In this document: positions 11,002 through 23,300 of the stretch, piece by piece | Numbering within the stretch: the stretch's first letter is position 1 | Layout of the letters: the number at the start of each line of letters is the position of its first letter | Assembly: GCA_025093985.1 (NCBI GenBank) | Contig: JACAAK010000009.1 | Span: 1,488,001 to 1,552,000, forward strand | Direction of reading: 5' to 3' | Source: Calvatia gigantea | Lineage: Eukaryota > Basidiomycota > Agaricomycetes > Agaricales > Lycoperdaceae | DNA length: 64,000 bases | Translations under genes and position numbers: made by a program | Notes under the pieces: model-generated | What the model was told of the DNA's origin: nothing | The model's input: the letters and a program-made list of their open reading frames with translations, nothing else | The model's database searches: none

Positions 11002-11012
11002 TGGTTAAGTGT
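11002..11012 (+). promoter_or_regulatory. Primer-binding site (self-primer type)
   Basis: TGGTTAAGTGT starts two bases after the LTR end. Its complement ACACTTAACCA matches the 11-mer at the LTR TATA+34 position apart from CpG-type changes (ATGCTTAACCA in the 3' LTR at 28829). Confidence 0.7.
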
Positions 11013-11077
11013 CTCCACCTCACCTTGCAAGGAGTAGGCTGAACAGGCCTAAACAAGAATAACCTAGGAGTCAGTAT

Positions 11078-12235
11078 ATGAGCTCAAACCCAGATAAATA
11101 CAGAGAACCAAACCTTGAAGTCACAGATGACAAATCAGAAACATCAGATAAAGAAGAAACAGGGAACCCTGAAGTACCTGCAGAGTTAGTAGAACACAAT
11201 GAACCCAAAGTAAACCCAACAGGAGAAGAAGAAGTACTATCAGAACTTCTAAATGAACTCAACCTAGCAGAAGAAGAATTAACACACCAGGAGAACCCAG
11301 CACAAGAACAGGAGGGATTAGACTCAGATGAATTAAGCTCAGGAGAAATAGAAACAAACTCAAGCACCAACTCAGACATGACTGACAATACTGTAGTACC
11401 CACAACCACACCAAGTGGGAAAGGTTTAGTACCAGACCCAGGGTTTTTCAATGGAACTCACACCAAGTTTGATGATTGGTGAAGAACCATGACACTCTTC
11501 ATGAAATTCAACAAAATCAACACAGCAGATGACAAAGCCATAGCAGTCCTAGCCAGGCTGCAAAAAGGAACAGCAGGAGCTTATGCAGCCATGAAGGCAC
11601 CACAAATCTTAGATAGAGAGGACTCAGTAGACTGAAAGGTGTTCTCCAAGGATTTTAGAAAAACCTTCTCTGATGACGCCTCCAATAGTAAGATGGAATG
11701 GCAGATTGAAAAATTCAAACAGGGGAACAAAAACACAGCTGACTACTTAATCAAGTTTGAAGTTCTAAAAAGCAAGGCAAAAACAGACAGTAAACACACA
11801 ATGTTCCTACTCAAGAAAAATGCCAGGCAAGACATCATTCACACTATCATGGGCTACCCACCCAGCACCAGGCTGGACACCTATGCAGAATAAACAGAAG
11901 CCATTCTCACCATTGGACAAGGATACAAAGCATCTGAATATTAGGGGGACAGAAAAACCAGCACTGGAATGACATATGGAGGAATGGGTGAACCCATGGA
12001 GATAGGAAGTAGGTGCCACATTTTCAATGCCAAAGGAGAACCCAAATGCTACAATTGTGGCATCTTTGGACACATGGCCAAGGATTGCAAGAAACCCAAG
12101 GGGTTAACTTGCTACAACTGCAGGAAGACTGGCTATATAGCAAAGGCATGCACCACACCCAAAAAGGTGCAAATCCATGGAATAGAAGAAACTAAGGCAG
12201 AAGAGAAGAAGGATTTTTCTGAGGACTCTGAGTAG
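11078..12235 (+). pseudogene. Family-1 gag (decayed)
   Basis: Gag is the structural protein of the virus-like particle. The ATG at 11078 opens MSSNPDKYREPNLEVTDD, an acidic N-terminus. A capsid-like helical region follows, broken by TGA (11480-11482, relatives TGG), TGA (11632), TAA (11891) and TAG (11942). The nucleocapsid end is open (11969-12235) and carries [14 protein letters not shown] and CYNCRKTGYIAKAC. In the second motif the CCHC His position is Tyr, so that knuckle is damaged. The gene ends at TAG 12233, downstream of the shift site GGATTTTTC (12211-12219). Confidence 0.85.
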
Positions 12236-13163
12236 GCACTGCCTCGAGAGTCAAGAAACTTGTATCTAGGATATTAGACAAATTTTACATGATTCCTCAG
12301 AGATGAAAGCATGAATTAAACCTAAAAAGCAACATCCACACAAAAGGAAAAAGGGTTGCAGTAAACACAATTGTGGACTCAGGGTGCACCACCAGCAGCA
12401 TCAGCAAGAAACTAGTTGATGAAGAAAATATCCCAACATGAAAACTAGAGCAACAAATCTTGGTACTAAATGCAGATGAAACTCCAAATTAAGGAGGAAA
12501 AATAATGAAAATAGCAACTATCAAAATGGATATCCAGAGACACTGGGAAAAAATTGAGGCATCAGTTGTACAGCTACAAGACAGGGTGGAAATATTTCTG
12601 GGCCATAATTGTTTAGTCAAACATAACCCAGAGGTAGATTAGAACACTGGAGAAATCAAGTTTACCTGATGCCCATCAGACTGCCAATTTCCCCATCAGA
12701 ACATTCATATCATGGACAAAATGCAGAGCATGGCCATCACAGAAGACCTATGGAAAAAAGAGGAAGAACCAGACCTGACCAAACCAGAAGACCTACCAGA
12801 TTATATATGACTATTCACCCATCTATTCAACAAGACAACCTTTGACAAATTTCCAGAGTGAACAGAGTGGGACCATGAGATAATCCTAACTGAGAACACC
12901 CCCAAAGAAATAAATGCAGGAACATACAACATAATGATCAAGGAACAGGACAAACTCTGAACTTTCATCAAGGAAAACCTAGAATCCAGACAGATAAGAC
13001 CATCAAAATCCCCATATGCAGTACTTACCTTCTTTATTCCAAAGAAGGATGGATCTAAATAACTAATACAGGACTATTGGTGGTTAAACAATGTGGTGGT
13101 TAAAGACAAAACCCCACTACCAAGGATAGGAGAAGTCATTGACAAACTAGGGAAGGCCAAATA

Positions 13164-13374
13164 CAGTAAGGGACAAAACCGTTCCAATGTTTTGAACTTC
13201 TCAGAAGATCAGCTCATATCTCAAGGACTACTGTGGCTGTGCACTTCCTAATTTAATTGTAGATAGTCCAGTATCTTATCTAATCATATGCAAAGTATGA
13301 TTATGTAATCCTTTGTTTTAGGGGAGTTATTAATTAATTAATATTTTAAGTGCATTGGAACAGTTTTGTCCCTC
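13164..13374 (+). repeat. Tc1 terminal inverted repeat (left)
   Basis: The 211-bp repeat is complementary to 640-850 and to the right end at 15522-15792. The 20-mer GGGACAAAACCGTTCCAATG at the outer end is repeated, inverted and with one change, at the inner end (about 13354-13373). A stretch of TTAATTAATTAAT lies between. Confidence 0.9.
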
Positions 13375-13401
13375 TTGAAATTTATATACAAAATGGGTAT
13401 T

Positions 13402-14215
13402 CTAGTACCTGGTATAAGCTCCCTTGGCCTGTAAAACTGCCTGGACCCTCCTAGGCATACTCTCTATCAGATTCTGACACACTTCTGGTTCTATGTCATC
13501 CCACTCCTTTTGTATCCTCTCCCATAGGGTATTCATGCTATCAGGAGGAGTATCATACTCTCCCAGCTTATTCTTGAGGTGAGTCCAGAGATGTTCAATG
13601 GGATTAAGGTCTGGAGACTGTGGGGGCCATACCATAACCTCCAATTCAGACTCATCTAGCCAGTTTGTAGCCTTTTTGCTCTTGTGTTTGGGGTCATTGT
13701 CCTGTTGGAAGACCATATCCTCCTCATTCTTCCCATACCACCTGATGCTCCTCTTTAGTTCATCCCCCAAAATTTGAACATAAAGGTCAGCATCCATCTT
13801 CCCTTCAATTTTAGTGGCAAACCCCACTCCATCCCACAGCATACAACCCCAGATCATCACATTTCCTCCACCAAACTTGACTGTTCCCTCAACCAATCTA
13901 TCATTCAGCCCCTCTCCTGCCTTTTTCCATACCCAAACCCTTCCATCTGATCCAAACCGATTGATTTTGGACTCATCTGTCCAAATAACCCTCTTCCAGT
14001 CCTCCAGGGTCCAGTTAACATGTGCTTCTGCCCACTCCAACCTTTTCCTCCTATGGACAGCAGTAAGTTTAGGTCGTTTCCGCTTGACTACAGCCTTCAT
14101 TCCAGCTCCTCTGAGTGCCCTGCGCACTGTTTTGGTGGATACAGGCTGGGCAATAACATTTTGAAGTGATTTGGTGACTTGGGAGGCATTGTCAGCCTTG
14201 CGAGAGGTGATGAGG
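13402..14215 (-). pseudogene. Tc1-family transposase, C-terminal ~270 residues (DD34E catalytic domain)
   Basis: This part carries the RNase-H-fold catalytic domain that cuts at the inverted repeats. The first Asp is in VIWTDESKINRFGS, the second in VFQQDNDPKHKSKKATNWL, and the Glu in PPQSPDLNPIEHLW. I count 34 residues between the second Asp and the Glu, the DD34E signature of Tc1. The stop is just before 13402. The domain itself has no stops or frameshifts. At 14215 the frame passes into inserted gag DNA, which adds an artificial N-terminus (start at 14247). The N-terminal DNA-binding part lies beyond the insert at 15214-15439. The protein is broken here, but the pieces are undecayed. Confidence 0.85.
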
Positions 14216-15213
14216 AAAGGTTTAGTACCAGACCCAGGGTTTTTCAATGGAACTCACACCAAGTTTGATGATTGGTGGAGAACCATGACACTCTTCATGA
14301 AATTCAACAAAATCAACACAGCAGATGACAAAGCCATAGCAGTCCTAGCCAGGCTGCAAAAAGGAACAGCAGGAGCTTATGCAGCCATGAAGGCACCACA
14401 AATCTTAGATAGAGAGGACTCAGTAGACTGAAAGGTGTTCTCCAAGGATTTTAGAAAAACCTTCTCTGATGATGCCTCCAATAGTAAGGTGGAATGGCAG
14501 ATTGAAAAATTCAAACAGGGGAACAAAAACACAGCTGACTACTTAATCAAGTTTGAAGTTCTAAAAAGCAAGGCAAAAACAGACAGTAAACACACAATGT
14601 TCCTACTCAAGAAAAATGCCAGGCAAGACATCATTCACACTATCATGGGCTACCCACCCAGCACCAGGCTGGACACCTATGCAGAATAAACAGAAGCCAT
14701 TCTCACCATTGGACAAGGATACAAAGCATCTGAATATTAGGGGGACAGAAAAACCAGCACTGGAATGACATATGGAGGAATGGGTGAACCTATGGAGATA
14801 GGAAGTAGGTGCCACATTTTCAATGCCAAAGGAGAACCCAAATGCTACAATTGTGGCATCTTTGGACACATGGCCAAGGATTGCAAGAAACCCAAGGGGT
14901 TAACTTGCTACAACTGCAGGAAGACTGGCTATATAGCAAAGGCATGCACCACACCCAAAAAGGTGCAAATCCATGGAATAGAAGAAACTAAGGCAGAAGA
15001 AAAGAAGGATTTTTCTGAGGACTCTGAGTAGGCACTGCCTCGAGAGTCAAGAAACTTGTATCTAGGATATTAGACAAATTTTACATGATTCCTCAGAGAT
15101 GAAAGCATGAATTAAACCTAAAAAGCAACATCCACACAAAAGGAAAAAGGGTTGCAGTAAACACAATTGTGGACTCAGGGTGCACCACCAGCAGCATCAG
15201 CAAGAAACTAGTT
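14214..15213 (+). pseudogene. Gypsy gag segment embedded in the Tc1 transposase gene
   Basis: About 1000 bases match 11417-12416 of the surrounding element with only about four substitutions (for example A/G at 14493 and C/T at 14791). The segment covers gag from the capsid region through both zinc knuckles ([14 protein letters not shown] and the Tyr-variant second knuckle) into the protease DSG region. It has no LTR, poly(A) or target duplication. The joins share two to four bases with the flanks (GG on the left, AGTT on the right). The cause may be a microhomology-mediated copy or an assembly chimera. Confidence 0.8.
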
Positions 15214-15439
15214 TAGATGGGCGGCCACCAACAGATTTGGAAAGTGTTGATCTATGTTTGGAGCGAATCCTAGAAATAGTACTGACTCCCAGACCAGTAA
15301 TAGAAGCAATATGATGAGCAGATTTCCCTTGGTCCAGGTAAGAGAGGACTCTATTGGTCTGAGTAGAGGAAAGAGAGCGCATATAGTTGTAAAGGTATAG
15401 TGGGGGAGTTAATTTGCACCTGAGAATAAGCACATCCAT
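15214..15439 (-). pseudogene. Tc1 transposase N-terminal DNA-binding part
   Basis: The ATG at 15439 begins MDVLILRCKLTPPLYLYNYM. The HTH segment SYLDQGKSAHHIASITGLGV and GGRPSKL follow, and the frame then breaks at the gag junction. The sequence is identical to 332-557, where the gene continues uninterrupted. It is separated from its catalytic part by the embedded gag segment. Confidence 0.8.
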
Positions 15440-15521
15440 TTATACATCACCCTACATGGTCACATGATTTTATTTGTATTTATTTGATTGCAATAAACGA
15501 AGTCATGTGCTCAGAATTTGA

Positions 15522-15792
15522 GAGGGACAAAACTGTTCCAATGTACTTAAAATATTAATTAATTAATAACTCCCCAAAACAAAGGGACAAAACTGTTCCA
15601 ATGTACTTAAAATATTAATTAATTAATAACTCCCCCAAAACAAAGGATTACATAATCATACTTTGCATATGATTAGATAAGATACTGGACTATCTACAAT
15701 TAAATTAGGAAGTGCACAGCCACAGTAGTCCTTGAGTTATGAGCTGATCTTCTGAAAAGTTCAAAACATTGGAACGGTTTTGTCCCTTACTG
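15522..15792 (+). repeat. Tc1 terminal inverted repeat (right) with a 60-bp tandem duplication
   Basis: It equals 640-850 plus one extra ~60-bp unit: GGGACAAAACTGTTCCAATG through CAAAG occurs at 15524-15583 and again from 15584. The sister copy at 640 has a single unit. The duplication therefore arose after the copies separated, or in assembly. Confidence 0.8.
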
Positions 15793-17811
15793 TATTTCAA
15801 CAAACTAGACATCAACTGGGGATACAACAATGTCAGAATCAAGGAGGAAGATGAATGGAAAGCAGCGTTCCTCACAAATAAAGGGCTCTTTGAGCCAACA
15901 ATCATGTATTTCAGACTAAGCAACTCACCAGGAACCTTCTCTTGCATGATGACAAGCATCTTCCATGACTTACTACAAAACAGTGACATTGTAAACTACA
16001 TGGACAATTTCACAATACCTGGCAACACAAAGGAACAATTACAGGAATGGACCATATGATTTCTAGAATGAGCAAACCAGTATAACTTATGCTTCAAACA
16101 TTCTAAATGCATATTCAATGCAGAAGAGATTCCAATGCTAGGGGTCAAAGTAGGACATGGAAAAATCAAAATGGAGGAAGAAAAAGTCAAATCAGTATGA
16201 GACTGGCCTAAACCCAAGAACACAAAAGGAGTGGAACAGTTCTTAGGCTTTGCTAACTACTATTGACACTTCATCAAGAACTTTAGCAAGATCACAGAAC
16301 CACTGAACAAGCTCAAAGGGGCAACTACATGGAAATAGAATACAGAACACCAAGCAGCATTCGACAAACTAAAAAGATGCATCACTAAAGAACGTACCTT
16401 GATACTACTACAAAGACAAGGACAATTCCAGGTGGAGGTAGATGCATCAGACTATGCATTAGGAGGAGTGTTGTCACAGTTACAGGAAAACAAATGGCAC
16501 CTAATTGCATTCACATCACGAACACTCTTACCAGCAGAACACAATTATGAAATCTACAATAAGGAACTACTGGCTATCATGCACACCCTAAAAGAATGGA
16601 AACACTACCTGTTAGATGCTGAAGAAAAGTTCAAGATCTGAATAGACCACAAAAACCTAAAATACTACAGGGAGCCACAGAAACTAAATGGATGACAGGC
16701 CTGGTGGTACCTACAATTACAGGACTACAACTTCATCCTATGACACATGCCCAGAAAAACCAATATGAAGGCTGACCTATTATCCCATATACACCAAGCA
16801 CCAGAAGTGACAGAAGAGAAGTTAGTCACCATAATCAAAGAAAGCTGGCTACAATCAGAAAGTACCTGATGACATGATACTATTGCAGATGGAACTGTTC
16901 CTGGAGCCAATGTTCCTAGAAAAAATATGAGAGAAACCCTAAAGGAAAACACCAGTCATCACTGAACTATGAAAAGATGAATTAAACTTCACCAAAGAAA
17001 ACAGAGTGGTATACAAAGGGAATAGCACATATGTGCCTCCAGACCCAAAACTATAAGAAGAAATTCTCCAGCAATACCATAATGCCCCTGATACAGGACA
17101 CCCAGGGCAATATAGGATGATAGAACTAATCACCTGTGATTATTGGTGGCTAACCATATGAAGGGACATAAAAAGATATACCTGGGGCTGCCAGATGTGT
17201 CAAAGGAACAAACCAAGAACAATGCCACTCAAGTCGCCACTACACCTCCTTCCAGTGCTAAATGGCCCATGGGAAGAAATCAACATTGACATGATTAGAC
17301 CCCTACCAATGTCAGAGGGAAAAGACATGATACTAGTCATTGTTGACTATTTCACAAAAATGATATAACTCATAGCAACAACAATAGATGTTATATCTAA
17401 AGATATCACACAGATCTATTGAGATGAGATATGGAAGTTACATGGACTGCCAAGGAAAGTACTCAGTGACCATGGACCTCAGTTCACATCAGGATTCACA
17501 AAGGAGTTGTTCAAGGGGCTTGGTATAGAGTGCAACCTATCAATGGCATATCATCCACAGACTGATGGGCAAACTGAACACATTAACAGAGAAGTGGAAA
17601 CCTACATCTGCCTGTACTGTAACTATGACTAGAATGACTGGACTGACTGGTTACCAATAGCAGAATTCCACTATAATGACAAACAACATGGAGGAACAGG
17701 AGAAATACCATTTTTCCTCAACTACAGAAGGCATCCATGGAAGGGGAAGAACAGTGAGATGATGAACAATCCCACAGCCACAGAATTCCTGAAACACCTA
17801 CAGAATGCCTG

Positions 17812-18432
17812 TATTATGTGCATTACCTTACTTTGCAACTGGGCCCAGATCATCTCCACTCAGGGAGAGGTTCAATGCTATAGCCCAGGAGTATTTGACA
17901 AGTCTCAATGACCTCTGTGCAGGCTTTGGATCACTCCCTTGAGTAGAAGCTCACACTTGCCTAAGAAGTCCAAGTTAAGTGTCACTGCAGTCCCCAAGGT
18001 TGTTAACCTTGTAGCAGACAAGTGAAGATAAGGAAGCTTGTTACTAGAATAACCTGAGGTAATACATGGGTACTACTTAAAGTTATATACTAGTTACGGA
18101 TAAGAGATAGGAATTTACATAGTAAATAGATATGAGTCAATAGGAGCTACTACAGGTTAATTGGTAATATACAGAGTCATAGGGATGAGTAAGATGGAAG
18201 AGGCATAAGTCACAGGAAGATAGAGATGAGTGAATAGAAGTTTGATGATGAGAAAAGATAAAGGTGAAACAGGAACATGATTCAGAATGAATCATCAGAA
18301 GCAAAGGTAGAAGTACATATGTTTAATAAATAAATAACAGACCAGGGTATAGTGAAGAAATGGAAGAGAAAGTCTAAATAGAAGGTTAATATGAATAGAG
18401 GGAGAGTCCAGGGATGTGGTAAGTTCATAATA
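17812..18432 (-). repeat. Family-2 LTR (3' LTR in element orientation)
   Basis: This 621-bp LTR pairs with 26387-27007. Its terminal dinucleotides have mutated to TA...TA from TG...CA. The internal sequence is otherwise close to the other LTR. Confidence 0.9.
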
Positions 18433-18465
18433 TTAGCCTGTCTCTAGGTAAATTACTCTGAGAAT

Positions 18466-20228
18466 TTATGCTGATAGAACTGAGTAGTCCAGGGATACTC
18501 CATCATCGTAGTATTCATCGTTGAAGGTGTTGTAGGGATTTTCAAGAACTTGTTCCTGAAATTGTTGCTTCATATTTTCTATGGCTTGTACGTGATCAAT
18601 GTATTTTGAGCAGTTTTCTGGTTTATGTTGGGGGTTGAGGGTTTCGCAGAGTTGGCAGAAGTATTGGGGGCAGGTCCAATGGTAATGTCTGGGGTGGGCC
18701 TTTTGGACAGATCGGGCAGGTAGTATGGGCACAATCACTTGCCCAGTGACCTACGGTGGGGAGGTGAAGTTTGGCACATTTTTTGCAAAAGGCCTTTGGG
18801 TCAAAATTTGGATCGTTCATTGCTCTGGGCTGGATAGGGGTTCATCCTTGTCCTGAGTTGGGATTGAGGGGCTTTTGAGTAGGTTTCAAAGGCTCAAAAG
18901 TTGATCCAGTTGGGCCATTAGGTTATGTATGGCCATTTTGAGTTGTTTGGGCAGAATTTGCTCGTCCAGATGGGACAGATGTGGATGAGGGAGGTACATG
19001 CTGGTTTGGGGGAGGGGTTTCTCACAAGGGAATCGGCTTGTTGGTATGGTCTGACCTGAGAAGGGCCAGTTCACTGGTTGGATGGGATAGGCTTAACGCT
19101 ATGCTTGTTGAGGTAGCAGGCATAAGCCTGAGGTAATTCAAGGCTTCGTGATGCCTGGATAAATAGGGCTGCTCAATTGGTAGCACACTCATAATCCTGA
19201 GAAAGATGTTCGAGCTATGAAATGGCATCACAGATAAAGCGCCAGTGATTTCGCTGATTGGCATAATGTAAATATTTGGTGCAGAAGTGAGTTTGATGGC
19301 TTTCCTTGAGGACCATCGTGCAGAGGGATCTCTCAGATGAGAAATCAGTTCTAGCCCATAACTCCATGGGCAAAGGTCTATTGTACTTAGTGATGAGTTT
19401 GGGGCTGAAGTGGGGATGTCTGGCTAGGTTGTTGTTGGTTGGGTTGGCAGTGATGGCTGTAGGGGACTTTGGAGAGGGACCGGGGGTAGGATTGGGGATA
19501 TGTTGTTGGTTGACGACAGGGAGTTCTGCCCTAGCAGATTTCAGGATCCCAGCTCATTCTGAGGGGAGTATTGGAGTGGGATTGTCGACCTGGATTGGGT
19601 AGACATACTTTGGCTTAGGTGACCAGAGGAGCCATTGGGGGGTTGATTTCGCATTGTAGGAGGCCATATGGGGAGTGGTTCTGGTGACGACATTGGAGAA
19701 GGAGACTAGGGGGTCTTGGGGTTCGGTATCACAGGGTGGGTTTCATATTTCTGTTCGCTGGGGATGAAGTTGGGGTACAGGGGAGCTGCTTCCCATTCTT
19801 GTTAGGTAGGTGAGTTTATCCCAGGTAGTGTTGGGGGATGATTTGGTAGAGGGGAGGATACATAGATACAATCTGGTCTGATGAAGACTGTCGACCCAGA
19901 ATTGCTTGTTCTGGTCTGCAAATTGTTGGAGCTCATCTCTGGTAAAGACGGCATTCGGGAGGGTGATAATTGGCTTCTCCAGTAGTTCATTAATTTGGAT
20001 AGTGGGACAGTGGGGAGGATTGGGGCCAGGGTTTTGTGGTCCACAGGTATGATGGTGGAAGGGTTGGGTATAGAAATACGAGGGGAGGAGGAGAGAAACT
20101 GAGATTTTCTGATGGGGGAATTGTTTTTAGTAGAAATGGAGGAGATTGAGGAAAGGGATGGAGAGGGGGATGAGGCCACAATAGCTGGCTTTCTTTCCCT
20201 TTTTATAGTTCTTCTGGGTAGGTGCCAT
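18466..20228 (-). pseudogene. Family-2 downstream ORF with Cys/His motifs (decayed, unknown function)
   Basis: Between the pol stop (20333) and the 3' LTR lie ~1.8 kb with strong coding character on the minus strand in drifting frames. The candidate ATG at 20228 opens MAPTQKNYKKGKK. Next come a Ser/Pro-rich stretch (20179-19802) and a long middle region with stops. The C-terminal part has two Cys/His clusters: FCKKCAKLHLPTVGHWASDC (C-X2-C-X9-H-X4-C, about 18785-18725) and FCQLCETLNPQHKPENC. These resemble nucleic-acid-binding knuckles. The position equals that of env in retroviruses, but I see no signal peptide or membrane segment. Exact start and frame are uncertain. Confidence 0.5.
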
Positions 20229-20332
20229 TGGTAGTTCTATTCAGAGGAAATACTGTTGAGAAATGATAGAGAAGTTGGGAGAATCTTGAATTATTTATAT
20301 CTTCTCTGTCATTTAGGTGGAGCAGTCATTAG

Positions 20333-23300
20333 TCAGTGTTCTTGCTGGTATTTTCGTAAGAGTTCTTGGGCATGTAGTAAGAGTTGTGCTTTGTCTTCCC
20401 AAGAGTTTTCTTCATGGTCATAACCTTTCTATTTGATGTAGTATTCCCTTTGTTTATTTTTGGTTCTATAGTTCAAGATACCTTCGATTTCATATTCTTC
20501 TTCTCCTTCTATTATGTCAGGGAGGGGTGGTTCTGGGTTTGGTCCATGGGTATTGTTTTCAGTGTATTCGGAGAGAAGGGTAGTGTGAAATACATTGTGA
20601 ATTTTCCATGTTTCAGGTAGTTTTAGTCAGGTAGGAGAGTGGCAATAAGACTTCTTGAACAGTGAATGGTCTGAGGCATTTTGATGCTATCTTGTTTGAT
20701 TTGAATGGGAGTTTTAGGTTTCTTCATTCTAGCCACACTTTTTGTCCTAGGATGAAGGGTTTGAATTTAGATTTGATTCGTTGTTCCATGTGTTCCATAG
20801 CTAGTTTGTGGGCAGCTATCACTTCTCTTCATGCATGATCTAGGGATTCTATTCTTTCTTCTGTGGTGGTGAAGTTTGATTCTTCCAGAATTGTAGGTAC
20901 TCCATGGGGTTTTGTTCCATACATTAGTTCAAAAGGTGTTTGTTTTCGATCAGAGTGTGTTCATGAATTGTGAGAGAACTCGAGGATTGGGAGTGCTTTG
21001 GACCAGGTAGAGGGGTTTCCTGTACAGTAGATAGACAGGTATACAGCAATTTCCTGGTTGAATCGTTCTGTTGTTCCATCAGATTGAGGGTGGTAGGCTA
21101 ATGAGAATAATTGGGTGATTCCAAGTCATTTTATGAGAGCTTGACTGGAATTTGCTCGGAATCTGGGGTCACAGTTGGAGATTATTTTGTCTGGTAGTCC
21201 AAATCTGGTGTAGACTTTGTCTATAATTATATTGGTGATTCCTTTGGCTGTGATTTCTTTTGTACAAGGAGTGAGAATTACCCCCTTCGTAAGTCCATGG
21301 TCTACTATGGACAGAATTGAGTCGAATTCGTGGGACTTAGGTAAGTCTGTAAGCAAATCCATAGCAATGTGAGCAAATGGCCTGGTGGATATCAGTGGTG
21401 GTATTGGTTGTAACAGGAGATGAGAAGGGTTTCAGTTAATTTTAAATTGTTGGCATTTGTTGCATCCTTTGATGTAGTTTTGTATGAAGGTACTCATTCC
21501 TGGCCAATACACTTCAGTCTTGGCTAAGTGATAGGTTTCTTGTTCACCAGGGTGTCCGGCAGAAGGGTAGTCATGGTATCGTTGAATGATGCATCAGCGG
21601 AGTTCCATATCTTCTGGAATAATAATTTTTCCTTCAAATGTCATGAGGTTTCCAGACGACATAGGAATCATTCCTGTATTTTGAGTCAATTGCTTCTGGG
21701 AATTCTGATAGAAGTCGTTTCATGGCTTCCATGGTGATTTCATCATATTTGGATGATTTTATGATATCATTCTGTAGTTCCTGATCGATCAAGGAGATGA
21801 ATAATTCATTTGGTAATATGATGATTTCATTGAGGAATACTTCCTCAGATAAAACAATAACATTTTCATTATCATTGTCATCATCTGGGGTGTGATCTGG
21901 TCGATGTGAGAGGGCATCAGCAGCTGGTATTTTGGTTCCAGGGACATGTTCAATTGCAAAGTCAAAGTGTGTCAGGAATCCGAACCATTGGGCTTGTCTT
22001 CTGGAGATATTTTGGGGTTTTCTCCAAAAGGTAAGATTCTTGTGATTGGTTCATATGGTTATGTGATGTTGGGCTCCTTCTAGGTAGTGTTGCTATTCTT
22101 CTAATGCAGTGATTATGGCAAGGAGTTCTCTATCGTGTATTTCATAGTTGCATTGGGTGGAGTTGAATGCTTTGGAGAGGAAAGCTACTGGATGGTAGTT
22201 TCCGTTCATATCTTGTTGTGATAGAACTGCTCCTAAAGTGTATTTCGAGGCATCCATTTCAATAAAGAATGGTTTTGTTTGGTCTGGCATTAGCAGAACT
22301 GGGTTTCTTCATGAGTTCAGATTTTAGTCAGTTGAAGGCTTCATTTGCTTTGTTTTCCCATTCGAATTTCTTTATTTTAGACAGGAGAGCATTAAGCAGT
22401 CTAGAGATGTCAGCATAGCAATGTATGAATTTTCAGTAGAAGTTGCAGAATCCCATAAATTTTCTGACATCACAGGTAGTGTGGGGTAAAGGCCATTCTT
22501 TGATTCTGTGGAGTTTGGTATTGTCCATTTCGATCTTGTCGGGGGAGATTATCATGCCAAGATATTCTAAATGGGTTTTGTCAAATTCACATTTTTCTAG
22601 TTTCAGGTACAAGTCATTATCTTTCAGGATTTGGAGCGCTTCCAGAGTAAGGCAATCCATTTCTTCCTGCATTTTTGCATAGATGAGGATGTTGTCCATA
22701 TAAATTATGATTCCTCCTCTGTCCAGCATTTTTGTAAATATAGTATCCATTATCTTTTGGAAAGTGGCTAGAGAATTGCACATTCCAAAGAACATGACAT
22801 TTGGTTTGTAAAGTCCAATTGGAGTTTTAAAGGCAGCTTTCCATTGATTTCCTTCTTGAATCCGGATGTTATTGTATCCGAGTCGGACATCCATTTTAAT
22901 GAATAGTTTTGCCCCTTGGAGTTTATCCATAATGGTTGTTATCATAGGAATGGGGTACGCATTCTTCTTGGTGTGTTTATTCAGGTAATGATAGTCTTGA
23001 CATGGCCAGAGTTTTCTGTCCTTCTTTCCTACAAAGAAGAAGGATGAGGCCATAGGAGATTCAGATTCTCGGATATATCCTTTTTGGAGGTTTTCATGTA
23101 TGAACTTCTTGAGTTCTTCAGTTTCAAGGGGTGACAGGGGATACATCTTTCCTAGTTCTGGTTTGAAGGTGTCTAGAAGTTTGATCTTGTGATCATATGG
23201 TCTTGTCGGGGGAAATCATTCAGATTTCTTGGTGTCAAAGAGTGATGCAAATTTCTTGTATTTCCTGGGTAACTTTGTATCACATTTTGGAGTTGATTTC

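Larger units (their letters stand above)
13164..15792 (-). mobile_element. Tc1/mariner (DD34E) transposon with an internal gag segment
   Basis: The element starts CAGTAAGGGACAAAACCG and ends with its complement. TA lies on both sides (13162-13163 and 15793-15794), and excising it restores AAATATTTCAACAAACTAGAC-like RT coding. The transposase (-) is in two pieces because ~1 kb of gypsy gag (14214-15213) replaces 32 bases of its gene. A 60-bp tandem duplication sits in the right inverted repeat. Without these changes the element would be about 1.6 kb, normal for Tc1. Confidence 0.9.

Noticed and set aside
11071..11451. Long antisense ORFs over gag (also 45301-45954, 52452-53075 and 40395-41050)
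   Set aside because: They mirror the acidic, GAA/GAC-rich gag N-terminus, which reads as Ser/Phe/Leu-rich sequence without stops on the other strand. No independent start context or domain is seen.
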